From the NCBI RefSeq assembly GCF_004923205.2, contig NZ_SELD02000010.1, positions 1-64,000 of the forward strand: DNA of 64,000 nt, read 5' to 3'. A model generated the notes under the pieces. The model did not search any database. It had not been told where the DNA came from and worked only from the letters and a program-made list of their open reading frames with translations. This DNA comes from Paracoccus aeridis. Lineage in GTDB: Bacteria; Pseudomonadota; Alphaproteobacteria; Rhodobacterales; Rhodobacteraceae. The translations under genes and the position numbers were made by a program. Positions 17,672-27,185 of the stretch are shown here, one piece after another. Numbering within the stretch: position 1 is the stretch's first letter; each line of letters begins with the position of its first letter.

Positions 17672-19405
17672 ATGAAGAACACCCGCTTCGACAAGTCGAA
17701 ACTGCCCAGCCGCCACGTGACCGAGGGTCCGGCGCGCGCCGCGCATCGCAGCTATCTCTACGCCATGGGGATCACCGAGGAGGAGATCCACCAGCCGCTG
17801 GTCGGCGTCGCGACCTGCTGGAACGAGGCCGCGCCCTGCAACATCGCCCTGAACCGGCAGGCGCAGTCGGCCAAGATGGGCGTGAAGAAGGCGGGCGGCA
17901 CGCCGCGCGAGTTCACGACCATCACCGTCACCGACGGGATCGCGATGGGCCACGAGGGGATGCGGTCCTCGCTCGCATCGCGCGATGCGATCGCGGACAC
18001 GGTCGAGCTGACCATGCGCGGGCACTGCTACGACGCGCTCGTCGGCCTCGCGGGCTGCGACAAGAGCCTGCCGGGGATGATGATGGCGATGGTGCGGCTG
18101 AACGTGCCGTCGGTGTTCGTCTATGGCGGCTCGATCCTGCCGGGCAAGTACAAGGGCCGCGACATCGTGGTGCAGGACATGTTCGAGGCGGCGGGCCAAC
18201 ACGCCGCGGGCCTGATCTCGGATGCGGAGCTTGCGATCATGGAACGGCTCGCCTGCCCCTCGGCCGGGGCCTGCGGCGGGCAGTACACGGCGAACACCAT
18301 GGCCTGCGTCAGCGAGGCGATCGGGCTTGCGCTGCTCAACTCCTCGGGCGCGCCGGCGCCCTACGAATCGCGCGACGCGTTCTGCGATGCCTCGGGCGTC
18401 GCGGTGATGCACCTTCTGGAACGCAACATCCGCGCCCGTGACATCGTCACGCGGAAATCGCTGGAAAACGCCGCCCGCGTCGTCGCCTGCACCGGCGGGT
18501 CCACCAACGCAGGGCTGCACCTTCCCGCCATCGCGCACGAGGCGGGGATCGACTTCGACCTGTTCGACGTCTGCGACATCTTCCACGACACGCCCTACTT
18601 CGTGAACCTGCGCCCCGGCGGCGACTACGTCGCCAAGGACCTGTTCGAGGCGGGTGGCATCCCGGTCGTGATGAAGGAACTCGCGCGCGAGGGGCTGCTG
18701 CATCTCGACTGCATGACCGCGTCCGGCCGCACGTTGGGCGAGGAGCTCGAGACGATCACCGGCGAGCCGGACGGCAAGGTGATCCACCCGATCGCAACGC
18801 CGATCACCCGGACGGGGGGCGTCGTCGGCCTGCGCGGGAACCTCGCCCCCGACGGGGCGATCGTGAAGGTCGCCGGCATGTCCGAGGCGGACCAGGTCTT
18901 CACCGGCCCCGCGCTCGTCTTCGAATGCGAGGAGGACGCGTTCGAGGCCGTGCAGGCGCGCAACTACGAGGAAGGCTGCGTCTTCGTGATCCGCAACGAA
19001 GGACCGGCGGGCGGGCCGGGGATGCGCGAGATGCTGGCGACCACCGCCGCCCTGTCCGGGCAGGGCATGGGCAAGAAGGTCGCGCTGATCACCGACGGCC
19101 GCTTCTCCGGCGCGACGCGCGGGTTCTGCGTGGGCCATGTCGGGCCGGAAACGGCGCATGGCGGCCCCATCGCGCTGCTGCGGAACGGCGACATGATCAC
19201 GATCAACGCGATCACGGGCGAAATCTCGGTCGCGCTCGACGATGCGGAACTGGCCTCGCGCAAGGCCGCGTGGACCGGCGCGCGCAAGACCGACTACGCC
19301 AGCGGCGCGCTATGGAAATACGCCCAGCTCGTGGGCGGCGCGCGTCACGGCGCCGTCACCCATCCGGGTGCGAAGGTCGAGACGCACGTCTACATGGACC
19401 AATAA
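17672..19405 (+). CDS. ilvD: Dihydroxy-acid dehydratase
   Basis: 577 residues. Dehydrates 2,3-dihydroxy-3-methyl acids in isoleucine, valine and pantothenate synthesis. Iron-sulfur and active-site motifs: [21 protein letters not shown] and [16 protein letters not shown], then [17 protein letters not shown] near the end. ATG at 17672. Nine bases separate it from the next gene, so the DUF6478 pair may be co-transcribed. Confidence 0.96.
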   Translation: MKNTRFDKSKLPSRHVTEGPARAAHRSYLYAMGITEEEIHQPLVGVATCWNEAAPCNIALNRQAQSAKMGVKKAGGTPREFTTITVTDGIAMGHEGMRSSLASRDAIADTVELTMRGHCYDALVGLAGCDKSLPGMMMAMVRLNVPSVFVYGGSILPGKYKGRDIVVQDMFEAAGQHAAGLISDAELAIMERLACPSAGACGGQYTANTMACVSEAIGLALLNSSGAPAPYESRDAFCDASGVAVMHLLERNIRARDIVTRKSLENAARVVACTGGSTNAGLHLPAIAHEAGIDFDLFDVCDIFHDTPYFVNLRPGGDYVAKDLFEAGGIPVVMKELAREGLLHLDCMTASGRTLGEELETITGEPDGKVIHPIATPITRTGGVVGLRGNLAPDGAIVKVAGMSEADQVFTGPALVFECEEDAFEAVQARNYEEGCVFVIRNEGPAGGPGMREMLATTAALSGQGMGKKVALITDGRFSGATRGFCVGHVGPETAHGGPIALLRNGDMITINAITGEISVALDDAELASRKAAWTGARKTDYASGALWKYAQLVGGARHGAVTHPGAKVETHVYMDQ

Positions 19406-19414
19406 GGGACATCC

Positions 19415-20200
19415 GTGCCGCGCCTGACCCGCCGCCTGATCCGCGACCTCGTCCGCGCCCGCTCGGTGCGGCGCTGGGAACGGCTTGCCGACGACATCGA
19501 CCGCATGCCGCTTGCGAACCTGCGCGGCCTCGACGACGAGGCGCGGACCCTGCGCCGCAGCCTCAACCGCATCGTCGCGCGGTCGAACGCGCGGCTCGAC
19601 CTGCACCGGCCGGGGGCGGAGCCGCTGGACCTGCCTTCGGGCACGACCTGGCGCTGGCGGCCGCAGCTGATGGCCGCCCGCACCTCGCCCCGCGGGATCG
19701 CCGCGCCGGAAAGCGGCACCCGGCTGGCGGAAGAGGCGGCGATCTGGCACGACTGCCCCGAACGCGCGCTGGTCCTGCGCCAAATGAGGAACAGCCGGTC
19801 GGCGGAGCTGTCGCCCTACGGCCTTCTGCTCGAGATCCTGGGCTTCTCGGGCAGCTTCCTGTCGATCTCGATCGACCTGCCGCAGGCGGCGCTGAACGGC
19901 CTGACGCGCAGCCGGATCGTGCGGCTTGCCTCGGTCATGTCGGTCGAGCGGCCGATGAACATCTATGCCCGCCTCAATGTGGGCCACGGCCCGAACACCG
20001 ACCAGCTGCTGCGCCACCTGGGCGACCTGCAGCCGGGCCGGACGACGTCCCTCGTGACCGAGTTCGACATGTTCAGGATCGAGATGAACGAGAAGCGGCT
20101 GGAGAAGATCTGGCTCGACCTGATCTTCGAATCGCCTCACATGAACGCGGTGAGAATCGGCGACCTGTTCCTGTCGCACCACCCGCGCGCGGAGGTCTGA
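19415..20200 (+). CDS. DUF6478 family protein
   Basis: 261 residues starting at GTG 19415. I recognise the family only as a conserved protein of Rhodobacterales without known function. No signal peptide or membrane segment. The N-terminal third is Arg-rich and helical; the middle (about 110-240) alternates short hydrophobic strands (LSISIDLP, MNIYARLNVGHGPNTDQLLRHL, SLVTEFDMFRIEMNE), suggesting a beta-sandwich fold, perhaps carbohydrate-binding-like. Next to a small coiled-coil protein gene with a 2-bp gap. Confidence 0.75.
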   Translation: MPRLTRRLIRDLVRARSVRRWERLADDIDRMPLANLRGLDDEARTLRRSLNRIVARSNARLDLHRPGAEPLDLPSGTTWRWRPQLMAARTSPRGIAAPESGTRLAEEAAIWHDCPERALVLRQMRNSRSAELSPYGLLLEILGFSGSFLSISIDLPQAALNGLTRSRIVRLASVMSVERPMNIYARLNVGHGPNTDQLLRHLGDLQPGRTTSLVTEFDMFRIEMNEKRLEKIWLDLIFESPHMNAVRIGDLFLSHHPRAEV

Positions 20201-20202
20201 CG

Positions 20203-20586
20203 ATGCGACCCACCTTCACCCATGGCGGCCTGCGCGGCGGGATCTGGCAGGGAATCCTGCACGCCGACAAGCCGCCCGTGCGGGTGGCGCTGGTCCAGAA
20301 CGGCGTCACGGCCGGGGTGGCCAGGGTGACGCCCGCGGGGAACGACAGCTTCCACGTCTCGGTCCCCCTGCCGGCGGACCGCCTGTCGGACGGGGTCCAT
20401 ACCTTCATCCTGGTCGCCGACAGCGGGCAGGGCGACGACGGACCCGAGCCGGGGGCCGAGCGGCTGAGCGTGCTGCCGATCGTCGCGGGCCACGTGCTGG
20501 AGGAAGACCTGCGCGCGCAGATGGAATTGCTGCGAGCGGAAGTGGACCTTCTGAAGCGCGAGCTGCGGCGACTGGCGCAGCGCTGA
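20203..20586 (+). CDS. Conserved hypothetical protein with C-terminal coiled coil
   Basis: 127 residues, 2 bp after the DUF6478 gene. The first about 90 residues look like one all-beta domain (GGIWQGILHADKPPVRVALV, NDSFHVSVPLP, GVHTFILVADSG). The last about 30 residues form a heptad helix (EDLRAQMELLRAEVDLLKRE) likely to dimerise. No signal peptide. I do not recognise a family. Ends 7 bp from the convergent acetyltransferase gene. Confidence 0.72.
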   Translation: MRPTFTHGGLRGGIWQGILHADKPPVRVALVQNGVTAGVARVTPAGNDSFHVSVPLPADRLSDGVHTFILVADSGQGDDGPEPGAERLSVLPIVAGHVLEEDLRAQMELLRAEVDLLKRELRRLAQR

Positions 20587-20593
20587 GCGCGCC

Positions 20594-21337
20594 TCAGCCC
20601 GCGTCCGTGAAGTAGCGGTAGCCCGCCGCCTCGACGAAGCCGAGCCGGGCGTACAGCGCCAGCGCGCCGTCGTTGGCCCGCGTCACCGCGAGCGCCAGAC
20701 GGTCCGCGCCGTGTTCCGCCGCGACGTGGGCCGCGCGCCGCATCATCCACGCGGCCACGCCCATGCGCCGGAACTCTGGTGCGACCGCGAGCGCGTGGAC
20801 CATCGCGACCGGGCCGCTGATCGCGACGAACCCGACCCCCGCGGCACGGTCCCTGACCCGGCCCAGAAGCGCGGTCTTCGGCGCCGCGGCGCGGTCCATC
20901 GCGGCGAGGCGGGCGGAGCCGATCCCGGCCTCGGCCCACAGGTCCAGCTGGATCGCGAGCGGCGGCCAGATCGCAAGCGCGGTGACGGGCGGGACCGGCG
21001 GTTCCAGCAGCGCCGCGACCGGCGCGTGCAGGACGACCGTCCGGTCCGCCTCGACGAGGCCGCGCCGGGCGAGCGCTTCGGCCAGCGCCGTGTCGCCGTC
21101 GGGGACGAGGAACCGCGCCGCCCCGCCGCGCCCCCGCTGAAGCGCGGCCGCCGCGTCGATGTCGGCCCCGGTCCACGGGCCGGCGGCCCGGGCCGAGTTC
21201 AACCGCCCGCCGCCCCCCGGCGACCGTGCGACCCGGAACCCGCCCGCGTCGGCCTGCTCCGCGGGCGGCCACGTCGCGTCGAATGCCCGCGCAAGGTCGG
21301 CATCCATCCCGCCCGCGCCAATGCCGGCCACGGTCAT
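20594..21337 (-). CDS. GNAT-family N-acetyltransferase
   Basis: 247 residues. The C-terminal half is a GNAT domain: VAMVHALAVAPEFRRMGVAAWM carries the acetyl-CoA loop (a Q/R-x-x-G-x-A variant, RRMGVA), followed by LAVTRANDGALALYARLGF. The N-terminal half is a degenerate, GNAT-like region lacking a visible acetyl-CoA loop. Substrate unknown. Overlaps the CinA-like gene by 4 bp (21334-21337), so both are translated from one mRNA. Confidence 0.85.
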   Translation of the reverse strand: MTVAGIGAGGMDADLARAFDATWPPAEQADAGGFRVARSPGGGGRLNSARAAGPWTGADIDAAAALQRGRGGAARFLVPDGDTALAEALARRGLVEADRTVVLHAPVAALLEPPVPPVTALAIWPPLAIQLDLWAEAGIGSARLAAMDRAAAPKTALLGRVRDRAAGVGFVAISGPVAMVHALAVAPEFRRMGVAAWMMRRAAHVAAEHGADRLALAVTRANDGALALYARLGFVEAAGYRYFTDAG

Positions 21338-22080
21338 GCCGCGATCCCAAGCGCCCGCCTGAGGTCGGCGACCGCCCGCGCGACCGCGTCGCCGTCCAGT
21401 CCCCGGATCACGAGGTTCGTGCCGAACCCCCGCGGGCCGCGGAACGGGTAGCTGCCGAGCGACAGGGACGGATAGGCCCGCGCGACCTCCAGCAGCTCGT
21501 CGGCCACGTCGGATTCGGGGCGCATGACCTCGATCGTCTCGCTCACGGGCGGGCGGCCGGTGGGCAGGCGCGGCACCAGCCAGTCCACCATCGCCCGGAA
21601 CACGGACGGCACCCCTGCCATCACATGCGTGCCGCCGATGGAAAAGCCGGGCGCCGCCGACACCGCGTTGTCGATCAGCGTCGCGCCGACGGGGATCCGC
21701 GCCATCCGCAGGCGGTTGGGCGTGATCTCGACGCCCCGGTCGGCCCAGTGGCGGGCCAGGACCGCCCGCGCGTCGTCGTTGATGACCAGGTCCACGCCGA
21801 ACGCCGCCGCCACCGCGTCCGCCGTGATGTCGTCGTGCGTGGGCCCGATCCCGCCCGAGGTGAAGACGATGTCCCAGGCGCCCCCCAGGCTGCGGTCCAG
21901 CGCCTTCAGCGCCGCCACGATGGCGGCCGTGTCGTCCGCGACCACCCGCACCTCGCGCAGGTCGATCCCGATCGCCGTCAGCACACCCGCGAGGTGGTGG
22001 GAGTTGCTGTCCTGCGTGCGGCCTGACAGGATTTCGTCGCCGATGACCAGGATCGCGGCGGTTGGGTTGTCCGACTGCAT
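21334..22080 (-). CDS. Molybdopterin-binding / CinA N-terminal domain protein
   Basis: 248 residues, one MoCF-biosynthesis (MoaB/CinA-like) domain without the C-terminal deamidase part of full CinA. Key blocks: AILVIGDEILSGRTQDSNSH, the FTSGGIGPTHDDITADAVA loop, and GFSIGGTHVMAGVPSVFRAM. ATG at 22080 has a strong AAGGAGTG upstream. Single-domain forms are frequent in Alphaproteobacteria; nicotinamide-nucleotide or molybdopterin roles have been proposed for relatives, and neither can be decided here. Confidence 0.88.
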   Translation of the reverse strand: MQSDNPTAAILVIGDEILSGRTQDSNSHHLAGVLTAIGIDLREVRVVADDTAAIVAALKALDRSLGGAWDIVFTSGGIGPTHDDITADAVAAAFGVDLVINDDARAVLARHWADRGVEITPNRLRMARIPVGATLIDNAVSAAPGFSIGGTHVMAGVPSVFRAMVDWLVPRLPTGRPPVSETIEVMRPESDVADELLEVARAYPSLSLGSYPFRGPRGFGTNLVIRGLDGDAVARAVADLRRALGIAA

Positions 22081-22175
22081 GGGGCTCACTCCTTTTGCCG
22101 CCATAATGCGCGGGCGCGGGTCTGGAACAAGGGGCGCGCGGGGGCTATCTGGGGGGCAAGCTGAAAGGACTGACG

Positions 22176-22976
22176 ATGAACGAAGCGCGCGTGACCCGCG
22201 AAGGCATCCGCATCCACGGCCCCGAGGATTTCGCGGGCATGCACGAAGCCGGGCGCGTCGCCGCGACGATCCTCGACGAGGTCGGGCCGCTGGTCGTCCC
22301 GGGCGTCACGACCGGCGCGCTCGACGACTTCATCCGCCGCCGGGTCGAGGAAACCGGATCGACCAGCGCCACCATCGGCTATCGCGGCTACCAGCATGCC
22401 AGCTGCATCAGCGTCAACCACGTCGTCTGCCACGGCATCCCCGGCGACAAGATGCTGGCTGACGGCGACATCCTGAACATCGACGTGACGGTGATCGTGG
22501 ACGGCTGGTACGGCGACAGCTCGCGCATGTACGTCGCGGGCAGCCCCGGCGTGAAGGCGCGCCGCCTGATCGAGGTGACGCACGACAGCCTGATGAAGGG
22601 GATCGAGGCGGTGCGCCCCGGCGCCACCTTCGGCGACATCGGCCACGCGATCCAGTCCTATGCGGAATCCCACCGCATGTCGGTCGTGCGCGATTTCTGC
22701 GGCCACGGGCTCGGCCGCGTGTTCCACGCGCCGCCGAACGTCTTGCACTACGGCCGCCCCGGCAAGGGCCCGGTGCTGGAGGAGGGGATGTTCTTCACCA
22801 TCGAGCCGATGATCAACCTTGGCGGGCCGGACACGAAGGTGCTGGCCGACGACTGGACCGCCGTCACGCGCGACAAGTCCCTGTCGGCGCAGTTCGAGCA
22901 TTCGATCGGCGTCACCTCTGACGGGTGCGAGATCTTCACGCTGTCGCCCGGCGGCGTGTATTTCCCGAAGATGTAG
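22176..22976 (+). CDS. map: Methionine aminopeptidase, type I
   Basis: 266 residues. Removes N-terminal Met from nascent proteins. Pita-bread fold with the metal ligands visible: ILNIDVTVIVDGWYGDSSRMY (two Asp), GHGLGRVFHAPPNVLH (His), FFTIEPMINLG (Glu) and the C-terminal SAQFEHSIGVT (Glu). No N-terminal zinc-finger extension, so the short bacterial type Ia. Diverges from the CinA-like gene with a 95-bp gap. The following 234 bp before the convergent dehydrogenase contain G/C-rich inverted repeats but no gene. Confidence 0.96.
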   Translation: MNEARVTREGIRIHGPEDFAGMHEAGRVAATILDEVGPLVVPGVTTGALDDFIRRRVEETGSTSATIGYRGYQHASCISVNHVVCHGIPGDKMLADGDILNIDVTVIVDGWYGDSSRMYVAGSPGVKARRLIEVTHDSLMKGIEAVRPGATFGDIGHAIQSYAESHRMSVVRDFCGHGLGRVFHAPPNVLHYGRPGKGPVLEEGMFFTIEPMINLGGPDTKVLADDWTAVTRDKSLSAQFEHSIGVTSDGCEIFTLSPGGVYFPKM

Positions 22977-23210
22977 GTTTCGCCGTGAGGTGACGTTGCG
23001 GCAGCGACGCGCTGCGCAGGCGTGCAATCACCGGGCGGCGGTCGCTTCAGACCGGAACGAAGATCGAAAACATGGTGGTCGGCGCGGATCGCCGGGCGCG
23101 GCGCTTGCCGCGCGAGGATACGCGGCGCGGGTCTTTCCGGGCCGCCGCATGACAAGGGGCGCGTCCGTCGCCGGCCGCGCCCCCCGGGTCATCGCAAGCT
23201 CAGGACCGTC

Positions 23211-24380
23211 TCAGGGCGTCATCACGCACTTGAAGCAGTCCGAGCGGTTGTCGCGGAACGTCTCGTAGAAGCCGGGGCCGTCTTCCAGCGTGCCGCGATG
23301 GGTGATGATGTGGCTCGGGTCGATCTCGCCCGCCTCGATCCGCTTCAGCAGCCGCTCCATGTAGGCGCGGGTGTGGGTCTGCCCGCCGCGCAGCATCAGG
23401 CCCTTGCCGAACGCGGCCCCGATCGGGAACTTGTCGGCCACGCCCGCATAGACGCCGGGGATCGACACCGCGCCGCCCTTGCGGCAGCACATGATCGCAT
23501 CCCGCAGCGCGTTCGGGCGGTCGGTTTCCAGCCCGATCTTGGCCTTGGTCTTGTCGTAGAGATCGCCGATGACCGACGCGCCGTGCGCTTCCAGCCCCAC
23601 CGCATCGACGCAGCGGTTCGGAAGCTTGCCGTTCGTCAGTTCCAGCAGCGTCTTGTAGCTGTCCTGCTTGGACAGGTCGATCGTCTCGGCACCCGATTGG
23701 CGGGCAAGCTCCAGCCGGCCTTCCTCGAAGTCCAGCGCGAACACCCGTTCCGCGCCCAGCATGAAGGCGGAGTGGATCGCGAACTGCCCGACCGGGCCCG
23801 CGCCCCAGATCGCGACGATGTCGCCCGGCCCGGTCCCGATCTGTTCCACCGCCTGGTAGCCCGTGGGGAAGATGTCGGTCAGGAACAGCACCTTTTCGTC
23901 GGGCAGGCTTTCGGGGACGGCCAGCAACCCCACGTCGGCGTGGGGGACGCGCACCAGTTCCGCCTGGCCGCCCGCATAGCCGCCGAAGAGGTGGGAATAG
24001 CCGAACATCCCGCCACCCGACTGGCCGTAGACCGCCTCGACCTTCTCGTGGTCGGGGTTGGTGTTGTCGCACAGCGAAAAGGCGTCCACGCGGCAGAAGT
24101 CGCAGTGCCCGCAGGCGATGTTGAAGGGCACGAGCACCCGGTCGCCGACCTTGTGCTTGCCGACGCCGCGGCCGGTCGCGACGATCTCGCCCATGAATTC
24201 GTGGCCGAGGATGTCGCCCTTGCGCATTTCCGGAATGAAGCCGTCGTACAGGTGCAGGTCGGACCCGCAGATGGCGGTGCTGGTGACGCGGATCACGACG
24301 TCGCCGTCATCCTCGATCGTGGGATCGTCCACGTTGTCCACCTGGACCTTGCCTTTGCCTTGGAAAGTGATCGCGCGCAT
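23211..24380 (-). CDS. Zinc-dependent alcohol dehydrogenase (formaldehyde dehydrogenase-like)
   Basis: 389 residues, medium-chain dehydrogenase family. Catalytic zinc region CGSDLHLYDG and GHEFMGEI; structural zinc loop with all four cysteines (CGHCDFCRVDAFSLC); Rossmann motif VAIWGAGPVGQFA. The long insert after the structural zinc (about residues 120-155) and overall length resemble glutathione-independent formaldehyde dehydrogenases and related aldehyde-dismuting enzymes. The substrate is not fixed by sequence. It has its own transcript: DUF1289 upstream on the same strand ends 102 bp away. Confidence 0.88.
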   Translation of the reverse strand: MRAITFQGKGKVQVDNVDDPTIEDDGDVVIRVTSTAICGSDLHLYDGFIPEMRKGDILGHEFMGEIVATGRGVGKHKVGDRVLVPFNIACGHCDFCRVDAFSLCDNTNPDHEKVEAVYGQSGGGMFGYSHLFGGYAGGQAELVRVPHADVGLLAVPESLPDEKVLFLTDIFPTGYQAVEQIGTGPGDIVAIWGAGPVGQFAIHSAFMLGAERVFALDFEEGRLELARQSGAETIDLSKQDSYKTLLELTNGKLPNRCVDAVGLEAHGASVIGDLYDKTKAKIGLETDRPNALRDAIMCCRKGGAVSIPGVYAGVADKFPIGAAFGKGLMLRGGQTHTRAYMERLLKRIEAGEIDPSHIITHRGTLEDGPGFYETFRDNRSDCFKCVMTP

Positions 24381-24482
24381 GGTGTGCTCCCCGCTGGCCC
24401 CCTTCGGGGCGGTTCGGGTGGGGAAGCCGGCCGGGGTCGGGTGGGTTCCCCTAATCTTTGTTGGCCGTTGCTGAGAACCCGC

Positions 24483-24647
24483 TCAGGTCGCGGCGCCGAG
24501 GCGGTCCATGACCGCCTGCCGCTCGGCCGGGTGCATGGACGTCCAGCGGGCGATCTCGTCCAGCGTGCGGCCGCAGCCGGTGCAGATGCGGGTGGCCGGG
24601 TCCAGCGCGCAGAGCTGGCGGCAGGGAGAGGGGACCGGCGCGATCAC
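24483..24647 (-). CDS. DUF1289 small zinc-binding-type protein
   Basis: 54 residues. The four cysteines of the family are all present: SPCRQLC, then [16 protein letters not shown]. Likely binds a metal (Fe-S or zinc); function unknown, YdhL/Fdx-like relatives are often encoded beside other small factors. GTG at 24647 overlaps the ruvX stop (GTGA), showing translational coupling and giving the exact protein start. Confidence 0.85.
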   Translation of the reverse strand: MIAPVPSPCRQLCALDPATRICTGCGRTLDEIARWTSMHPAERQAVMDRLGAAT

Positions 24648-25117
24648 GCCCGGCCCAGGTGGCGCAGCCGGTCCAGCGCGCCCTGCAGTATGTAGCCCGC
24701 CGCGACCTGGTCGATGACCTGCGCCCGGCGCGCGCGCGAGGTGTCGGCCTCGAGCAGCGCGCGCTCGGCGGCGACGGTGGACAGGCGCTCGTCCCAGTAG
24801 CCGATCGGCAGGTCGGTGAGGTTCCGCAGGTTCCGCGCGAAGGCACGGGTCGACTGCGCCCGCGGCCCTTCCGATCCGTCCATGTTGCGCGGCAGGCCCA
24901 GGATCAGCCCGGCAAGTCCCCGGTCGGCCACGATCGCCAGCAAGGCCTGCGCGTCGGTCGTGAACTTGACCCGACGGATGGTGGACAGGGGCGAGGCGAC
25001 CTGCCGCAGCCCGTCGCTGACCGCGACGCCGATGGTCTTGGTCCCGAGGTCCAGCCCGGCGAGCCCGCCGGTGCGGGGCAGGGCTTCGGCGAAATCGGCA
25101 ATGTCCTCGAAGATCAT
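24644..25117 (-). CDS. ruvX: RuvX/YqgF Holliday junction resolvase-like nuclease
   Basis: 157 residues, RNase H fold. The first acidic motif [21 protein letters not shown], the PLSTI segment, [18 protein letters not shown], the [11 protein letters not shown] block (Asp-Glu) and [16 protein letters not shown] (last Asp) are all intact. Family members process branched DNA or the 5' end of 16S rRNA. Overlaps both neighbours by 4 bp (ccmI upstream, DUF1289 downstream). Confidence 0.94.
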   Translation of the reverse strand: MIFEDIADFAEALPRTGGLAGLDLGTKTIGVAVSDGLRQVASPLSTIRRVKFTTDAQALLAIVADRGLAGLILGLPRNMDGSEGPRAQSTRAFARNLRNLTDLPIGYWDERLSTVAAERALLEADTSRARRAQVIDQVAAGYILQGALDRLRHLGRA

Positions 25118-26694
25118 TCCAGCCCCGCCCGTGCGGCCGCCGCGTCCAGCGCGGCAAGCCCGTCCGCGTCGCCCGCGAGCGCGCCCCGCCCGCGCGCCAG
25201 CATCTCGCTCGCGCCCTCACCGTCGCCCTGAACCGACAAAGCGGCGACCAGCCGCGCCCATTCGGCGCCGCTGCCGCCTTGCGTGGTCAGCCGGTCGCGC
25301 AATCGCTGCACCATGCCGGCGATCATCTCCGCGCGTTCCTCGTCGGTCATCCGTTCCGCCGCCTCGACGGCGGCGGCGTCGGGCCCCGGCAGGCCGGGCG
25401 CAACCGCCGCGTTATCCGCAAGACCCGCCCTGCGGGCCGCATCGGTCACGGTCGCCAGCCCCGGCGGGTTGGCCGCGAAGCGCGCCTGCGCCTCGGTCCA
25501 GATCTCGCGCGCATGGTCGATGTCGCCCATGACCACGACGGCGGAAATCAGCCGCGCCCACTCCTCGGGCGTCCCGCCCTGCGCGGCGAGGCGGCTTTCC
25601 AGCCGCGACACCATGTCGCCGACCAGCAGCTGCCGCTCCTCTGGCGACAGCGCCTCGGCGTCGGCGATCGCGGCGGCGTCGGGACCGGGCATCGGCGCCG
25701 GGGCGGTGCCCGCTTCGGGCGGGACGTAGTCGGGCTGGCCCGCGAGCCAGGCGAGGTCCGCGATCGTCGTCCGCACGACCTGCATCCACGGCAGGTCCGC
25801 CGGCGCGGTCGCCAGCAGGTCGGCCCAGATCGGGAAAGTCCGGTCGGGCCGCCCGTTCTGCGCCAGCAGGAGGCCGCGCAGGAAGCGCGCGTCCGGGTTG
25901 GCCGGGTCGAGTTGCAGGGCACGGTCGATCTCTGCCTCGGCGTCGCGGGTGATGATGCCGCCCGCCGCCTGCGCCATCAGCCCCGCCAGCGCCGCGTGAT
26001 CGGCGGCGGTCGCCCCGTTGCCGCGGACGGCGATCAGCCGTTCCTGCGCGGCCCTCGCGGCCGAGAGATTGCCCAGCGTCGCCTCGTGCTGCGCAAGAAG
26101 GGCGAGGCCCTGCACGTCGTCCGGCCGTTCAGCCACGGTGGCGCGCAGTTGCTCGACGAGCCGCGCATAGCCGGGCTCGGCCGGGGGAACCTGCGGTGCC
26201 GGTGCGGCCGCTTCCGCCGCGGCCTGCGTGGGACGGTTGTCGTAGCGCGCGGCGGCGGCGGCGATGCGGGCCGCCAGCGGATCGTCGGGCCGCGCGGGCG
26301 CGCCGAGCATCAGGGCGTAAAGCGCGGCCGAGCCGAGGATGGCCGCCGCCAGCAGCACCAGCGCCCCGGCGTTGCCCGCCCGGACGCCCCCCGGCCCGCC
26401 CCCCGGACCACCCGCCGGACCGCCCGACCGACCTTGCCCCGCGCCAGCCGCGCCGGCGGCAAGCGCCCGATCGGCCTCCAGCACCTTGCGGCCGATTTCC
26501 GTCCGCAGCCGGTCGGCGTCCTCGGCGGTCAGCACCCCGCGGGCGCGGTCGCGGTCCACCTCGCGCAGCTGGTCGCGATAGACCTGCAGGTCGAAGGCGG
26601 CGGCCGGTCGCGCGGTCGCGCCGCCGCGCAGGAAGGGAAGCGCGATCGCCGACCCCACCACCGCCATCATCGCCGCCACCACGATCCAGAACAT
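25114..26694 (-). CDS. ccmI: Cytochrome c biogenesis protein CcmI
   Basis: 526 residues. Inner-membrane holder of apocytochrome c for haem ligation. Two membrane segments: residues 1-22 and about 103-125 ([21 protein letters not shown]), separated by a cytoplasmic loop with [26 protein letters not shown], the CcmI N-terminal signature. The large periplasmic part has TPR repeats and two repeats of an [11 protein letters not shown](S/Q)RL / [14 protein letters not shown] unit followed by [10 protein letters not shown] / [10 protein letters not shown], binding apocytochrome C-termini in studied systems. First gene of a three-gene overlapping run with ruvX and DUF1289. Confidence 0.93.
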   Translation of the reverse strand: MFWIVVAAMMAVVGSAIALPFLRGGATARPAAAFDLQVYRDQLREVDRDRARGVLTAEDADRLRTEIGRKVLEADRALAAGAAGAGQGRSGGPAGGPGGGPGGVRAGNAGALVLLAAAILGSAALYALMLGAPARPDDPLAARIAAAAARYDNRPTQAAAEAAAPAPQVPPAEPGYARLVEQLRATVAERPDDVQGLALLAQHEATLGNLSAARAAQERLIAVRGNGATAADHAALAGLMAQAAGGIITRDAEAEIDRALQLDPANPDARFLRGLLLAQNGRPDRTFPIWADLLATAPADLPWMQVVRTTIADLAWLAGQPDYVPPEAGTAPAPMPGPDAAAIADAEALSPEERQLLVGDMVSRLESRLAAQGGTPEEWARLISAVVVMGDIDHAREIWTEAQARFAANPPGLATVTDAARRAGLADNAAVAPGLPGPDAAAVEAAERMTDEERAEMIAGMVQRLRDRLTTQGGSGAEWARLVAALSVQGDGEGASEMLARGRGALAGDADGLAALDAAAARAGLE

Positions 26695-26839
26695 CCGCGC
26701 CCCCTTGTGCCGGGCGAGAGATAGGGCTTCTGCGCCCGCAGCGAAAGCGGGGCGGGGCGACGTGTCGCGGCTTCGCCCTTTCGGGATCGCCGGTTCCGCG
26801 GCAAGCTGCCCCGGCGACCGGCGACAAGGCCGCCCGACG

Positions 26840-27170
26840 ACCCGCGACCCCGACCCTGAAGGGAACGCCCGATGCGCAGGCCGCCATGCCGGGGATCGGC
26901 ACGAAGCCGATGTTCGGGGGCCTTGGGATCATGCGCGACGGCAACCTGCCGGCGGGGGTGCGGACCGGCAGGCTCATGCTGCGGCTGGGGCCGGACGGCC
27001 GACGATGCGCTTCCCGGCGTGACGCCGATGGTCCACGGCACCCGCACCATGCGCGGCCACGTCTTCGTCCACGTCGAGGAGGTGGGCGAGGGCACCCGCC
27101 ACACACTCGTCCGGCGCGCCATCATGCCCGGCGAGACGTGGCCGCCGACACACGCGGCGCCGGGCGGACG
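26840..27170 (+). pseudogene. tfoX/sxy-like N-terminal domain gene, frameshifted
   Basis: Conceptual joining of reading frames gives a TfoX N-terminal-like domain. Frame at about 26884-26998 reads MPGIGTKPMFGGLGIMRDGN followed by LPAGVRTGRLMLRLGPD; after a shift near 26998-27003 the next frame reads DDALPGVTPMVHGTRTMRGH and VFVHVEEV. These match the family blocks (MFGG.GF, GN...GV, LMLRLG, MRG...V). Before 26860 the coding signal seems to continue in a third frame (RDPDPEG). No valid start and stop are left, so I call it a relic, though a sequencing error would also explain one shift. Ends before the convergent DsbA-like gene. Confidence 0.6.
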
Positions 27171-27185
27171 CCCTGGCGGCCCGCC

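Noticed and set aside
22977..23210. GC-rich inverted repeats between map and the dehydrogenase as an RNA gene
   Set aside because: Stems are imperfect, there is no U-tract, and no promoter; ordinary convergent spacer.
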